Below, piece after piece: positions 31,411 to 43,455 of a stretch of 64,000 bases of DNA. The stretch's first letter is position 1. The number at the start of each line of letters is the position of its first letter. The notes beneath the pieces were generated by a model. That model saw nothing but the letters and a program-made list of their open reading frames with translations. It had not been told where the DNA came from and searched no databases. Both the position numbers and the translations under genes were made by a program. Origin of the DNA: Pseudomonadota bacterium (GTDB lineage: Bacteria > Pseudomonadota > Gammaproteobacteria > Burkholderiales > Thiobacillaceae); NCBI GenBank assembly GCA_021847835.1, contig JAJZPR010000004.1, positions 90,898 to 154,897 of the forward strand, in the 5' to 3' direction.

Positions 31411-32082
31411 ATGCGCATCCTGCTAGTGGAAGACGATCCGGCATTGTCCGCCAGCCTGAAACAGGGCTTGCAGCAGATGGGCTTTGCCGTGGAACTGAGC
31501 CACGACGGCGCCGAGGCGGACGCCATTCTTTCCCTGCGGACGTTTGACGTGGTGGTGCTGGATCTCGGGCTGCCAGGGATGGCCGGCATGGAGGTTCTGA
31601 AACGCTTCCGCAAGCGGGGGGCGGCAACGCCAGTGCTCATCCTGACTGCGCGCGACGCCCTGCCGGACCGGGTCGCGGGCCTGAAGGCCGGCGCCGACGA
31701 CTATGTGCTCAAACCCTTCGATTTCGAGGAACTCGAAGCCAGGCTGCACGCGCTGCTCCGGCGCACCCGCTCGGCACGCTCGGGCTATCTGGAGGCCGGC
31801 GACCTGCGCCTCGACAAGAGCAGCCGCCAGGCATATTTCCTCAATCAGCCGCTCAATTTGTCCTCGCGCGAAGCGGCGGTGCTGGAACTGCTGATGGACC
31901 GTTGCGGCAGGGTGGTCGGCAAGGACCGGATTGCCGAGCATCTGACCGGCCTGGAAGAGGAAATCGGCCAGAACGCGGTGGAAGTGTACGTGCACCGCCT
32001 GCGCAAGAAACTGGAGCCTCTTGGCGTGTCGGTGCGCACCCTGCGCGGCCTGGGCTATCTGCTGGAAAAGATCGGTGGCTGA
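31411..32082 (+). CDS. OmpR-family response regulator, TctD-like
   Basis: 223 aa. Receiver with acidic pair ED7-D9, phospho-acceptor D51 (VVVLDLGLPG), T in LILTARD and K in YVLKPFDF; winged-helix output domain from about residue 130 (NLSSREAAVLELLMD, NAVEVYVHRLRKKL). Pairs with the histidine kinase that starts 8 nt before its stop. TctD and QseB share this type; the input here is unknown, and no transporter gene adjoins to suggest one. Confidence 0.93.
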   Translation: MRILLVEDDPALSASLKQGLQQMGFAVELSHDGAEADAILSLRTFDVVVLDLGLPGMAGMEVLKRFRKRGAATPVLILTARDALPDRVAGLKAGADDYVLKPFDFEELEARLHALLRRTRSARSGYLEAGDLRLDKSSRQAYFLNQPLNLSSREAAVLELLMDRCGRVVGKDRIAEHLTGLEEEIGQNAVEVYVHRLRKKLEPLGVSVRTLRGLGYLLEKIGG

Positions 32083-33472
32083 CGATTCCGGAACAAGCAG
32101 CTACAGCCTGCGCCGCGTATTCCTGTTCAGGCTGCTGATTTTTCTGGTGCCGCTGGCGCTGCTCACGCTGGGGGGAGCCTATCTCGTGACCCTGCACTAC
32201 GCCAATGCGGCTTTCGACCGTTCCCTGGCGAGGCGGGTCTATGCCCTTGCCGACCAGGTCGAGGTGGTGCGCGGCAAGGTGACGGTGGACTTGCCGCAAT
32301 CGGCGCACGACATTCTGGAGTTCGATCCCGCGGACGTGCTTTATTTCCGGGTGGCCGGTCCGAAGGGCGAGCATCTGGCCGGCTCCGAGGAATTGCCGCT
32401 GCCGCCTGCCGGTCTGCTCCGGGAGGGCGGCAGGCCGGTCTATTTCGATACGCGGCTCAATGCCGGCAAGGTTCGCGTCGCGGCCTACGGCCTGTCGCTC
32501 AAGGGCACGCGGGCAAAAGGCAGGGTGCTGATCCTGGCGGGGGAGACGATGGCCAAGCGCACGAAACTGGCCGAGGAGATCCTGCTTGCCGTGCTGCTGC
32601 CCATGATCGCCGTGGTCGGCCTGATGATCTACGCCATCAGTCTCGCGGTCGACATGAGCCTGAGGCCGGTCCAGGCAATCAGGCAGGCGATCGCCCGCAG
32701 GAGCCCGCACGACCTCGATCCCATCGAGTTGCAGGGCCTGCCTGCCGAGATCGAGCCGTTGCTGGCGGAAATGAACCGGCTGATGGCCGGTTTGCGTGCC
32801 CTGCATGACTCGCGCCAGCGTTTCCTGGCGGATTCCGCGCACCAGCTGCGTACGCCGCTGGCCAGCATGCGCGCGCAGACCGAGCTGGCGGCCCGCAGTG
32901 TGCGGGACGAGGGCAGCCGGCAGGCCCTGGCCGGGCTGTTGGCAAGCCTGGATCGCCAAAGCCGTCTGGTGAGCCAGCTACTGGCCTTGTCGCGTGCGGA
33001 AAATGCCCTGGCCGACCCGGTTCGGGATGAAATCCGGCTCGACGAAATGGCGCGCGGCGTTGCCGCCGAATGGGCGCCGCGGGCGCTGGAGCGCGGCATC
33101 GAGTTGTCCTTTGAATCGGCGCATGGCCCGCTTCGCGTGGCAGGCAACGTGCATGCGCTGACCGAGGCGCTGACCAATCTGATCGACAATGCCCTGCGTT
33201 ATTGCCGTGCCGGCGATCAGGTGACGGTGGAGGCATATGTGGAAAAGGGCAGCGCTTGCCTCGCCGTGCGGGATAGCGGGCCAGGCGTGCCGCAGGAAGC
33301 GTTGCCCAAACTGTTCCAGCGCTTCTATCGAGTCCCCGGCTCGCAGGCGGAAGGCTGCGGGCTGGGGCTGGCGATCGTGCGCCAGGTCGCCATGGCCTAT
33401 GACGGCGAAGCCAAAGCCCGAAACAGGCAGGGAGGGGGGCTGGAAGTCAGCATGTGCTTCCCGCAGGCATAA
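32075..33472 (+). CDS. Sensor histidine kinase, TctE-like
   Basis: 465 aa from a GTG start overlapping the regulator stop. First membrane helix LLIFLVPLALLTLGGAYLV, a periplasmic sensor of about 120 residues, second helix LLAVLLPMIAVVGLMIYAI, then a HAMP-like linker. The phospho-acceptor His is in FLADSAHQLRTPLASM; N box NLIDNALRYCRAG; G boxes DSGPGVPQEA and GCGLGLAIVRQV. Ends at a terminator convergent with pnp. Confidence 0.92.
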   Translation: MADDSGTSSYSLRRVFLFRLLIFLVPLALLTLGGAYLVTLHYANAAFDRSLARRVYALADQVEVVRGKVTVDLPQSAHDILEFDPADVLYFRVAGPKGEHLAGSEELPLPPAGLLREGGRPVYFDTRLNAGKVRVAAYGLSLKGTRAKGRVLILAGETMAKRTKLAEEILLAVLLPMIAVVGLMIYAISLAVDMSLRPVQAIRQAIARRSPHDLDPIELQGLPAEIEPLLAEMNRLMAGLRALHDSRQRFLADSAHQLRTPLASMRAQTELAARSVRDEGSRQALAGLLASLDRQSRLVSQLLALSRAENALADPVRDEIRLDEMARGVAAEWAPRALERGIELSFESAHGPLRVAGNVHALTEALTNLIDNALRYCRAGDQVTVEAYVEKGSACLAVRDSGPGVPQEALPKLFQRFYRVPGSQAEGCGLGLAIVRQVAMAYDGEAKARNRQGGGLEVSMCFPQA

Positions 33473-33497
33473 AAAAAACCCGCGCCAGGCGCGGGTT
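33473..33497. terminator. Terminator between kinase gene and pnp
   Basis: AACCCGCG CCAGG CGCGGGTT with an A-run on the left, giving GGGTTTTTTTT on the minus strand for pnp. Confidence 0.85.
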
Positions 33498-33519
33498 CCT
33501 GATGGCGCCAGGCTGTCTG

Positions 33520-35655
33520 TCAGTCAGACGCGCCTTCCGGTGCAGGGGCGGCGGGCGCCTCTTCCTTCCTGGGCGGATCGATCAGCGCTTTCATCGACAG
33601 ACGCAGGCGGCCCTTCTCGTCGGCTTCCAGCACTTTCACGCGCACCGGCTGGCCTTCCTTGAGGTGCTCGGCCACGGTGGCGATGCGCTCGTGCGCGATC
33701 TGGGAGATGTGCAAGAGGCCGTCGCGGCCGGGCAGCACATTCACGATGGCGCCGAAGTCGAGCAGCTTGATCACGGTGCCGTCGTATACGGCGCCGACTT
33801 CCACCTCGGCGGTGATTTCCTCGATGCGCTTCTTCGCGGCTTCGCCGGATTCGGTGCTGGTGCAGGCGATCTTGATGCTGCCGTCTTCTTCAATGTCGAT
33901 CTGCGTGCCGGTTTCCTCGGTCAGCGCGCGAATCACGGCGCCGCCCTTGCCGATCACGTCGCGGATTTTCTCCGGATTGATCTTCATGATGATGATGCGC
34001 GGGGCATAGGCGGACATTTCCTCGCGGGCGCCGCCCATGGCTTCCTTCATCAGGCCGAGGATGTGCATGCGGCCTTCGCGCGCCTGCTTCAGCGCGGCGT
34101 CCATGATTTCCTTGGTGATGCCCTGGATCTTGATGTCCATCTGCAGGGCGGTGACGCCCTTCTCGGAACCGGCCACCTTGAAGTCCATGTCGCCGAGGTG
34201 ATCCTCGTCGCCGAGGATGTCGGTCAGCACGGCGAACTTGCCGCCTTCCTTGATCAGGCCCATGGCGATGCCGGCGATGTGCGCCTTCATCGGCACGCCG
34301 GCGTCCAGCATCGACAGGCAGCCGCCGCAGACCGAGGCCATGGAGGAGGAGCCGTTGGATTCGGTGATCTCGGACACCACGCGCAGGGTGTAGCCGAATT
34401 CTTCCTTGGACGGCAGCGCGGCCAGCAGGGCGCGCTTGGCCAGGCGGCCGTGGCCGATTTCGCGGCGCTTGGGGCTGCCCACGCGGCCGGTTTCGCCGGT
34501 GGCGAAGGGCGGCATGTTGTAGTGCAGCAGGAAGCGCTCGGAGTACTCGCCCATCAGCGATTCGATGGTCTGCTCGTCGCGGCCGGTGCCCAGGGTGGTG
34601 ACCACCAGGGCCTGGGTTTCGCCGCGGGTGAACAGGGCGGAGCCGTGGGTGCGCGGCAGCACGCCGGTGCGGATGGTGATGGGACGCACGGTGCGGGTGT
34701 CGCGGCCGTCGATGCGCGGCTGGCCGGAGAGGATGCGGCCGCGCACGACACGCGCTTCCAGCTTGAAGAATTCGTCCTTGACCACGTTCACCGCCAGGGT
34801 GTCCATGTCGGCGGTGATGAGCTCGCTGAAGACTTTTTCGCGGATGACATCCACGGCGGCGACGCGCGCCTGCTTCTGCTTGATGGAATAGGCTTCCTGC
34901 ATGGCCGCGCCAGCCATGGCTTCGATCTTGTTGATGAGCTCGGTGTTGGGCGCAGGCGCTTCCCACTCCCAGGGATCCTTGCCGGCTTCATCGGCCAGTT
35001 CGTTGATGGCATCGATGGCGGCCTGCATTTGCTGGTGGCCGAACACGACCGCACCCAGCATGATGTCTTCCGGCAATTCCATGGCTTCGGATTCCACCAT
35101 CAGCACGGCGGCCTCGGTGCCGGCCACGACCAGGTCGAGGGCGGAATTCTTCAATTCGGAAGCGGTGGGGTTGAGCACGTATTCGCCGTTGATGAAGCCC
35201 ACGCGCGCAGCGCCGATCGGGCCGTCAAAGGGCACGCCGGACAGGGTCAGGGCGGCGGAGGCGCCGATCAGGGCGGGGATGTCGGAATCCACTTCCGGAT
35301 TGGACGACAGCACGTGCGCGATGACCTGCACTTCGTTGAAGAAGCCTTCCGGAAACAGCGGGCGGATGGGACGGTCGATCAGGCGCGAGGTCAGGGTTTC
35401 CTTCTCGGTGGGCTTGCCTTCGCGCTTGAAGTAGCCGCCGGGAATGCGGCCGGCGGCGTAGGTCTTTTCCATGTAGTCCACGGTCAGCGGGAAAAAGTCC
35501 TGGCCGGGCTTCACGTCCCGCTTGGCGACCACGGTGACCAGCACCACGGTGTCATCCATGTTGACCACGACCGCGCCGTCCGCCTGGCGCGCGATTTCTC
35601 CGGTTTCCAGCGTGACGGTATGGTGGCCGTACTGAAATGATTTGGTGACTTTCAT
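33520..35655 (-). CDS. pnp: Polyribonucleotide nucleotidyltransferase
   Basis: 711-aa PNPase, a phosphorolytic 3'-5' exoribonuclease of the degradosome. Two RNase PH domains (first begins [20 protein letters not shown], second around [20 protein letters not shown] and the phosphate site [12 protein letters not shown]), then KH ([20 protein letters not shown]) and S1 ([20 protein letters not shown]). Downstream of rpsO with an RNase III-type hairpin in between, as in E. coli. Confidence 0.97.
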   Translation of the reverse strand: MKVTKSFQYGHHTVTLETGEIARQADGAVVVNMDDTVVLVTVVAKRDVKPGQDFFPLTVDYMEKTYAAGRIPGGYFKREGKPTEKETLTSRLIDRPIRPLFPEGFFNEVQVIAHVLSSNPEVDSDIPALIGASAALTLSGVPFDGPIGAARVGFINGEYVLNPTASELKNSALDLVVAGTEAAVLMVESEAMELPEDIMLGAVVFGHQQMQAAIDAINELADEAGKDPWEWEAPAPNTELINKIEAMAGAAMQEAYSIKQKQARVAAVDVIREKVFSELITADMDTLAVNVVKDEFFKLEARVVRGRILSGQPRIDGRDTRTVRPITIRTGVLPRTHGSALFTRGETQALVVTTLGTGRDEQTIESLMGEYSERFLLHYNMPPFATGETGRVGSPKRREIGHGRLAKRALLAALPSKEEFGYTLRVVSEITESNGSSSMASVCGGCLSMLDAGVPMKAHIAGIAMGLIKEGGKFAVLTDILGDEDHLGDMDFKVAGSEKGVTALQMDIKIQGITKEIMDAALKQAREGRMHILGLMKEAMGGAREEMSAYAPRIIIMKINPEKIRDVIGKGGAVIRALTEETGTQIDIEEDGSIKIACTSTESGEAAKKRIEEITAEVEVGAVYDGTVIKLLDFGAIVNVLPGRDGLLHISQIAHERIATVAEHLKEGQPVRVKVLEADEKGRLRLSMKALIDPPRKEEAPAAPAPEGASD

Positions 35656-35680
35656 GCTTTTCCTCTTCCTCTAAACGACA

Positions 35681-35704
35681 CCGCCCCGCTGGCTGGCGGG
35701 GCGG
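35681..35704 (-). promoter_or_regulatory. rpsO-pnp intergenic hairpin
   Basis: CCGCCCCGC and GCGGGGCGG form a 9-bp stem in the pnp leader. In enterobacteria an RNase III cut in such a hairpin lets PNPase autoregulate; the same role is plausible. Confidence 0.7.
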
Positions 35705-35762
35705 CTGTTTTTTGATGCGATAAGGTGTCCGTTACCGGGACGATTACTTGGCAGGCGCTGCG

Positions 35763-36032
35763 TTATTTACGCAGGCCGAGTCGCTCGATCAGCGTCTTGT
35801 AGCTTTCCAGGTTGGTGCTTTTGAGATAGTCCAGCAGCTTGCGGCGGCGGCTCACCATCTTGAGCAGACCGCGGCGGGAATGATGATCCTTGGCGTTGGC
35901 CTTGAAATGATCCGTCAGCTGGTTGATGCGGGCGGTAAGCAGGGCGACCTGAACTTCCGGGGAGCCGGTGTCGCTCGTTGCGCGTTGATAATCCTTGACG
36001 ATTTGTGCCTTCTCGGCGGTCGTGACAGCCAT
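35763..36032 (-). CDS. rpsO: 30S ribosomal protein S15
   Basis: 89 aa, standard length. [20 protein letters not shown] and [20 protein letters not shown] are the conserved 16S-rRNA-binding parts. GGAGAAATAC lies before ATG. It stands before pnp in the usual order; its leader has hairpins that could allow S15 autoregulation. Confidence 0.98.
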   Translation of the reverse strand: MAVTTAEKAQIVKDYQRATSDTGSPEVQVALLTARINQLTDHFKANAKDHHSRRGLLKMVSRRRKLLDYLKSTNLESYKTLIERLGLRK

Positions 36033-36213
36033 GTATTTCTCCTAAAAGCTAGGTTATGGAATCGCGAAACCCGGTGGCTTGGAGGGTTTCGTTCATGAAA
36101 TCCGCTATCGATCTAGCAGGCTTCGTTCAACGAGCCTGCCCATTCAGCTTGGCGGGCTTCGTTCAGAAGGCCGAGATACTACCTTAAAAAGGCTTTCGGC
36201 TCAAGCAGTTGTG
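36033..36213. other. rpsO leader with short repeats
   Basis: 181 nt between truB stop and rpsO start. CAGGCT and AGCCTG pair around tcgttcaacg (about 36118-36141), and GGCTTCGTTCA-like strings recur three times. Likely the rpsO promoter and leader. Confidence 0.45.
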
Positions 36214-37104
36214 TCAATTCGGACTTGCCATGAGACGGGATGGCACGAGTTCCTCGCCTGCCTCGACGAGCCCCAGAAACCCCTGCGGCGCATAGACGCG
36301 AACCCTGCCCTGCATGGCGCAGCCTGTCGGCTGCCCGGGGTGCTTGCCCTGCGTGAGCTGTTTGGCCGTTTCTGCATCGATATCGAGCCGGGGCAGGTGG
36401 GCGACCAGGGTGTCAGGTGGGAGCAGGGCGGACCGGCGCTGATCCTGATCCAGGTTTTCCAGGGCCGCCAGGCTGGCGGCCTGGTCGAGGGCAAACGCGC
36501 CGCTGGCGGTGCGCCGCAACGCGATCAGATGCGCGCCGCAACCCAGTGCCTTGCCGATGTCCTCTGCCAGGGTGCGGATGTAGGTGCCGCCCGAACAGCG
36601 CACATCGATGGTCAGCTCATCGCCTTCCAGTTTTTCGGCTGACAGGCTGTAAATGGTGATTTCGCGCGGCTTGCGCTCGATTTCGATGCCGGCGCGCGCG
36701 TATTCGTAGAGCGGCCGGCCCTGATGCTTGAGCGCGGAATACATGGGCGGGGTCTGCAGCAGCGGGCCGGTGAATTTCGGCAGCCGCCGCAGGATGGTTT
36801 CAAGCGTCACTGCAACGGCGCGGGTTTCCAGCGCTTCGCCCTCGATGTCGCCGGTGGTGGTGGTGACGCCGAGCTTGAGCACGGCCCGATAAGCCTTGTC
36901 GCCATGCAGGGCGTAGCTGGAAAACTTGGTGGCCTGGCCGAAGCAGATGGGCAGGAGACCCGAAGCGAAGGGGTCGAGCGTGCCGGTATGGCCGGCCTTG
37001 GCGGCATTGAACAGGCGCTTGGCTTTCTGCAGGGCGGCGTTGGAAGTCCAGCCGGTCGGCTTGTCCAGCAACAGTACGCCGTCGATGTTTTGGCGGGAGC
37101 TCAT
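36214..37104 (-). CDS. truB: tRNA pseudouridine-55 synthase
   Basis: 296 aa from MSSRQNIDGVLLLDKPTGWT. Makes pseudouridine 55 in the T loop of tRNAs. The catalytic Asp is in AGHTGTLDPFASGLLPICFG; KAYRAVLKLGVTTTTGDIEG and YSALKHQGRPLYEYAR follow, with a PUA-like end. Start 37104 excludes repeat sequence upstream. In the rbfA-truB-rpsO-pnp order. Confidence 0.96.
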   Translation of the reverse strand: MSSRQNIDGVLLLDKPTGWTSNAALQKAKRLFNAAKAGHTGTLDPFASGLLPICFGQATKFSSYALHGDKAYRAVLKLGVTTTTGDIEGEALETRAVAVTLETILRRLPKFTGPLLQTPPMYSALKHQGRPLYEYARAGIEIERKPREITIYSLSAEKLEGDELTIDVRCSGGTYIRTLAEDIGKALGCGAHLIALRRTASGAFALDQAASLAALENLDQDQRRSALLPPDTLVAHLPRLDIDAETAKQLTQGKHPGQPTGCAMQGRVRVYAPQGFLGLVEAGEELVPSRLMASPN

Positions 37105-37107
37105 GTT

Positions 37108-37231
37108 GAACGCAGAGACACAGAGGCGCAGAGAAAACCTGAAGGCATTTACAGGGAGGTGACGGGGCGGCAAGAGAGCAAACGAAGCTCTCTGTCGTTG
37201 AATTCCTCTGCGTCTCTGCGCCTCTGCGTTC
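37108..37231. repeat. Inverted repeat with GCAGAG motifs
   Basis: GAACGCAGAG, ACACAGAGGCGCAGAGA on the left pair with CCTCTGCGTCTCTGCGCC and CTCTGCGTTC on the right. It fills the rbfA-truB gap and is of the same kind as 29122-29198. Confidence 0.75.
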
Positions 37232-37239
37232 TATAAGGT

Positions 37240-37614
37240 TTATTCATCTTTCGGATGCTTGGCGTCTTCGGCGATGGCCTGGTCGATGAGCTGCGACAGG
37301 TGCATTCCCTGTTCCACCGATTCGTCGTAGGCAAAGCTGAGTTGCGGCACCAGGCGCAGTTTCATGCGGCGGGCAAGATGGCTGCGCAGGAAACCGCCCG
37401 CGCGCTTGAGGCCGTTCAATACATCCTGATGGCTGGCTTTGGGGTTGAGGCTGGTGACGAAGACCTTGGCATGTTCCAGGTCGGACGTGACTTCCACGCC
37501 GGTGACGGTGACAAGCCCCACGCGCGGATCCTTCAGCTCCAGGCGAATGATTTCCGCCAGCTCGCGCTGGATTTCGTCTGCAACTCGGCGGGAACGGGGG
37601 AAGTCTTTGGGCAT
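37240..37614 (-). CDS. rbfA: Ribosome-binding factor A
   Basis: 124 aa. Assists 30S maturation and cold adaptation. RVADEIQRELAEIIRLELKD, VGLVTVTGVEVTSDLEHAKV and the KH-like AxG kink FLRSHLARRMKLRLVPQLSF with DESVEQGMHLSQLID are diagnostic. Follows infB in the nusA-infB-rbfA-truB operon. Confidence 0.96.
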   Translation of the reverse strand: MPKDFPRSRRVADEIQRELAEIIRLELKDPRVGLVTVTGVEVTSDLEHAKVFVTSLNPKASHQDVLNGLKRAGGFLRSHLARRMKLRLVPQLSFAYDESVEQGMHLSQLIDQAIAEDAKHPKDE

Positions 37615-37638
37615 GGTGAGTGAGGGCTCAGGGGGCGG

Positions 37639-37729
37639 GATTCAGGGGTCAGGGGTAGTGCGGCCAAAGGCCGCGCAATTTTAAAACGCGAAGCACATTT
37701 CCTGAATCCTGTCCCCTGATTCCTGATCC

Positions 37730-37730
<1 letters not shown>
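37639..37730. repeat. Degenerate TCAGGG-type inverted repeat
   Basis: GATTCAGGGGTCAGGGG at the left and CCTGATTCCTGATCCC at the right, between infB and rbfA. Related in motif to the ATCAGGG tandem array at 63874-64000. Confidence 0.55.
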
Positions 37731-40381
<2,651 letters not shown>

Positions 40382-40424
40382 GCAGCGGATTCCGTCCTTG
40401 GGTGCTCGGTTTTAATTCAGGTAA

Positions 40425-41921
40425 TTATTCGGCTGCCGACTTGTTTTCTTCGGCAAACCAGGGCGCGCGCGCAGCCATGATGAGCTGTTTGGCGCGCTCT
40501 TCGTCCATTTCGGTCATTTCGACCAGGTCGTCCACCGCCAGGTCGGCCAGGTCATCGGTGGTGTGCACGCCCTTGGTCGCCAGGAGGCGCGCGGTTTCCG
40601 GGTCCATGCCTTCCAGCGACAGCAGGTCGCCGGCGGAAGCTTCCACTTTCTCCTCGCCGACGATGGCGGCGGTGAGCAGGGCGTTGCGGGCGCGGGTCCT
40701 CAGTTCCTCGATGATTTCCTCGTCGAAGGCTTCGATTTCCTGCATCTCGGTGATGGGCACATAGGCCACTTCCTCCAGCGTGGAGAAACCCTCGTCCACC
40801 AGGATTTGCGCCACTTCCTCGTCCACGTCCAGTTTTTCCATGAACAGGCTGCGGATGGATTCGGTTTCCCTGGCCTTCTTCTCGGAAGCGACTTCCTCGG
40901 TGATGATGTTGAGTTCCCAGCCGGTCAGTTCCGAGGCCAGGCGCACGTTCTGGCCGTTGGCGCCGATGGCCTTGCCGAGCTGGTCTTCTTCCACCACCAC
41001 GTCGATGCTGTGCTTGTCCTCGTCCACCACGATGCGGCTGACTTCGGCCGGCGCCAGGGCGTTGATGACGAACTGGGCGGGATCGGGCGACCACAGGATG
41101 ATGTCCACGCGTTCGCCAGCCAGTTCGTTGGTGACGGAGGTGACGCGCGAGCCGCGCAAGCCGATGCAGGTGCCGATGGGATCGATGCGCGGGTCGTTGG
41201 ACTTCACCGCGATCTTGGCGCGCAGGCCGGGGTCGCGCGCGGCGCCCTTGATCTCGATGAGGCCTTCCTCGATCTCGGGCACTTCCAGCTCGAACAGTTT
41301 GGCGATGAATTCCGGTGCGGTGCGGGAAAGGACTAATTGGGGCCCGCGGCCGCTGCGCTCGATCTTGGCCAGGTAGGCGCGCACGCGGTCGCCCACGCGC
41401 AGGTTCTCGCGCGCGATCATCTGGTCGCGGTGCAGGAAGCCCTCGATGCGGCCGGATTCGATGATGGCGTTGCCGCGGTCCATGCGCTTGACCACGCCGG
41501 TCACCAGGTGCTCCTTGCGATCGAGGAAGTCGTTGAGGATCTGCTCGCGCTCGGCGTCGCGGATCTTCTGCAGGATCACCTGCTTGGCGGCCTGGGCGCC
41601 GATGCGGCCGAATTCCATGGCCTCGACCGGCTCCTCGACGAAGTCGCCGACCTGGATGTCGGGATGATCGTATTGCGCGTCCACCAGCAGGATCTGGTTG
41701 TCTTCGGATTCCAGCTCCTGCTCGGTGACGACCTGCCAGCGGCGGAAGGCCTTGTACTCGCCGGTTTCATGGTCGATCTCGACGCGCACGTCGGCATCGC
41801 CCTTGATGCGTTTCTTGGTCGCGGAAGCCAGGGCCATTTCCAGCGCGCCGAAGACCACCTCCGGCGCGACGTTCTTTTCGCGCGCCAGCGCGTCCACCAG
41901 CATCAGCATTTCCCGACTCAT
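40425..41921 (-). CDS. nusA: Transcription termination/antitermination factor NusA
   Basis: 498 aa. N-terminal RNA polymerase-binding domain, S1 ([20 protein letters not shown]), KH1 ([20 protein letters not shown]), KH2 ([20 protein letters not shown]), and two C-terminal acidic repeats ([40 protein letters not shown]) typical of proteobacteria. Controls pausing and could act at the terminator before rimP. Confidence 0.97.
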   Translation of the reverse strand: MSREMLMLVDALAREKNVAPEVVFGALEMALASATKKRIKGDADVRVEIDHETGEYKAFRRWQVVTEQELESEDNQILLVDAQYDHPDIQVGDFVEEPVEAMEFGRIGAQAAKQVILQKIRDAEREQILNDFLDRKEHLVTGVVKRMDRGNAIIESGRIEGFLHRDQMIARENLRVGDRVRAYLAKIERSGRGPQLVLSRTAPEFIAKLFELEVPEIEEGLIEIKGAARDPGLRAKIAVKSNDPRIDPIGTCIGLRGSRVTSVTNELAGERVDIILWSPDPAQFVINALAPAEVSRIVVDEDKHSIDVVVEEDQLGKAIGANGQNVRLASELTGWELNIITEEVASEKKARETESIRSLFMEKLDVDEEVAQILVDEGFSTLEEVAYVPITEMQEIEAFDEEIIEELRTRARNALLTAAIVGEEKVEASAGDLLSLEGMDPETARLLATKGVHTTDDLADLAVDDLVEMTEMDEERAKQLIMAARAPWFAEENKSAAE

Positions 41922-41937
41922 CGTCTAATCCTCCAGC

Positions 41938-42363
41938 TCAAAATTCGGGCTTCAGCCGCACCGAATCCAGATTGTTCCAATCCAGCAAAATCACGGTTCC
42001 GTCCACGTCCAGGCTGAGCTTGTCGTTTTCAAGGCCCAGCAGCCTGCCGCTGAACTTCTTGCGGCCCTCCTGCGGCACGCGCAGTTTCACGTTCACCAAC
42101 TGACCGGCAAAGCGGGTGAAATCCGCTGCCTTGGTCAATGGCCGGTCGAGGCCGGGCGACGACACCTCAAGACGGTCGTAGGCCACGTTTTCCACGGCGA
42201 ACAGCCGGGTCAGGTGGTTGCTCACCGTCACGCAGTCGTCGACCGTGATGCCCTCGGGCTTGTCGATGAAGATGCGCAACAACCCGCGCCCGGCACGTTC
42301 CCACGTGACCAGCTCGTAGCCTAAGCCGGCAAGCGTGGATTCGAGCAGGGCGGACAGTTCCAT
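41938..42363 (-). CDS. rimP: Ribosome maturation factor RimP
   Basis: 141 aa. [38 protein letters not shown] and [20 protein letters not shown] are the RimP signature. Needed for 30S maturation. First gene of rimP-nusA-infB; the only 5' sequence before it is a terminator 16 nt away, with tRNA genes beyond. Confidence 0.96.
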   Translation of the reverse strand: MELSALLESTLAGLGYELVTWERAGRGLLRIFIDKPEGITVDDCVTVSNHLTRLFAVENVAYDRLEVSSPGLDRPLTKAADFTRFAGQLVNVKLRVPQEGRKKFSGRLLGLENDKLSLDVDGTVILLDWNNLDSVRLKPEF

Positions 42364-42378
42364 GTTTCAGCCGTACAA

Positions 42379-42402
42379 ATAAAAAATGGGCGAACCGCCC
42401 AT
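42379..42402 (-). terminator. Terminator between tRNA-Leu and rimP
   Basis: ATGGGCG GTT CGCCCAT then TTTTTATTT on the minus strand. Its T-run ends about 16 nt before the rimP ATG, leaving no room for a promoter. Confidence 0.85.
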
Positions 42403-42483
42403 GCCATAAAAAGCACTAATTTAACCGACAAGATTATAGCCGGGAACCGCCAAAATTGCCAGCAGGCGGGAAAAATCGGGAAG

Positions 42484-42573
42484 TGGTGCCCGGAACCGGA
42501 ATCGAACCGGTAAGGGCTTATCAGGCCCGGCGGATTTTAAGTCCGCTGTGTTTACCAATTTCACCACCCGGGC
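42484..42573 (-). tRNA. tRNA-Leu (TAA)
   Basis: Long variable arm, anticodon TAA in GGACTTAAAATCC, acceptor starting GCCCGGG, CCA encoded. Confidence 0.95.
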
Positions 42574-42616
42574 ACGAGAGGGAGCCGGGATTCTAACAGA
42601 CGCAACGGATGGAAAA

Positions 42617-42690
42617 TGGAGGCGGGGGTCGGAATCGAACCGGCGTAGACGGCTTTGCAGGCCGCTGCATAACCACTTTGCTACCCCGCC
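42617..42690 (-). tRNA. tRNA-Cys (GCA)
   Basis: Anticodon GCA in GGCCTGCAAAGCC, acceptor GGCGGGG/CCCCGCC, TCCA end encoded. Confidence 0.95.
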
Positions 42691-42754
42691 GCGAAGGCTT
42701 GCAACGAAAAAGGGAAAACGAAAGCGGATTGACTTTCGTTTTCCCCAGGGTGTC

Positions 42755-42830
42755 TGGAGCGGGAAACGAGGCTCGAACTCGCGACCTCAACCTTGGCAAG
42801 GTTGCGCTCTACCAACTGAGCTATTCCCGC
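42755..42830 (-). tRNA. tRNA-Gly (GCC)
   Basis: Anticodon GCC in AACCTTGCCAAGGTT, acceptor starting GCGGGAA, TCCA end encoded. Downstream of pgsA on the same strand. Confidence 0.95.
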
Positions 42831-42884
42831 GTTAGGAGCCGCGCATTATGGTGAAACCCGAAACGCCTGTCAATATCGTTTGCG

Positions 42885-43448
42885 TCATTCACGCAAAGTT
42901 TTTGCCGCCATGCGCAGGTAGTAGAACATGGAAACCAGCGTCAGCAGGGCGGCGAGGTTGATCAGGATGTGGCCGAGAAGCTGCACGGGAAGGCCCGCCA
43001 GCGGTTCCCAGTAAAGCAGCAGGCTGATGGCAATCATCTGGAATGCAGTCTTGAGCTTGCCGATGAGACTCACCGCCACGCTGCCCGGTTTGCCGGCCTT
43101 GGCCATCCATTCGCGCAGCGCCGAGATCGCGATCTCGCGGCCGATGATGATGAGCGCGATCACGGAGTGGGTGCGGTCCAGATCGACCAGCACGATGAGC
43201 GCGGCCGCCACCATGAGCTTGTCCGCGACCGGGTCGAGGAAGGCGCCGAAGGCCGAGGTCTGGTTGAGCTTGCGCGCGAGATAGCCGTCCAGCCAGTCGG
43301 TCACTGCGGCCACGACGAAGAGCGCCGTGGCGAGCAGGTTGGCCTGCACGGGCGTCAGCCAGCCGCCCGGCAGGTAGAACACGCCGATCACCAGCGGAAT
43401 GAACAGGATGCGCAGCCAGGTGAGCAGGTTGGGCAGATTGAGCGGCAT
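42885..43448 (-). CDS. pgsA: CDP-diacylglycerol-glycerol-3-phosphate phosphatidyltransferase
   Basis: 187-aa inner-membrane enzyme of phosphatidylglycerol synthesis. CDP-alcohol transferase motif TDWLDGYLARKLNQTSAFGAF then LDPVADK (D-G-x2-A-R-x8-G-x3-D-x3-D pattern). Membrane helices include ANLLATALFVVAAV and LIIIGREIAI. Start 43448 (MPLNLPNLLTWLRI) matches the family; ATG 43469 overlapping uvrC is an alternative. Confidence 0.95.
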   Translation of the reverse strand: MPLNLPNLLTWLRILFIPLVIGVFYLPGGWLTPVQANLLATALFVVAAVTDWLDGYLARKLNQTSAFGAFLDPVADKLMVAAALIVLVDLDRTHSVIALIIIGREIAISALREWMAKAGKPGSVAVSLIGKLKTAFQMIAISLLLYWEPLAGLPVQLLGHILINLAALLTLVSMFYYLRMAAKTLRE

Positions 43449-43455
43449 TTTTTGG

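Noticed and set aside
33454..35640. 728-codon plus-strand frame opposite pnp
   Set aside because: It mirrors PNPase and has no start signal; the minus-strand protein is fully conserved in motif order.
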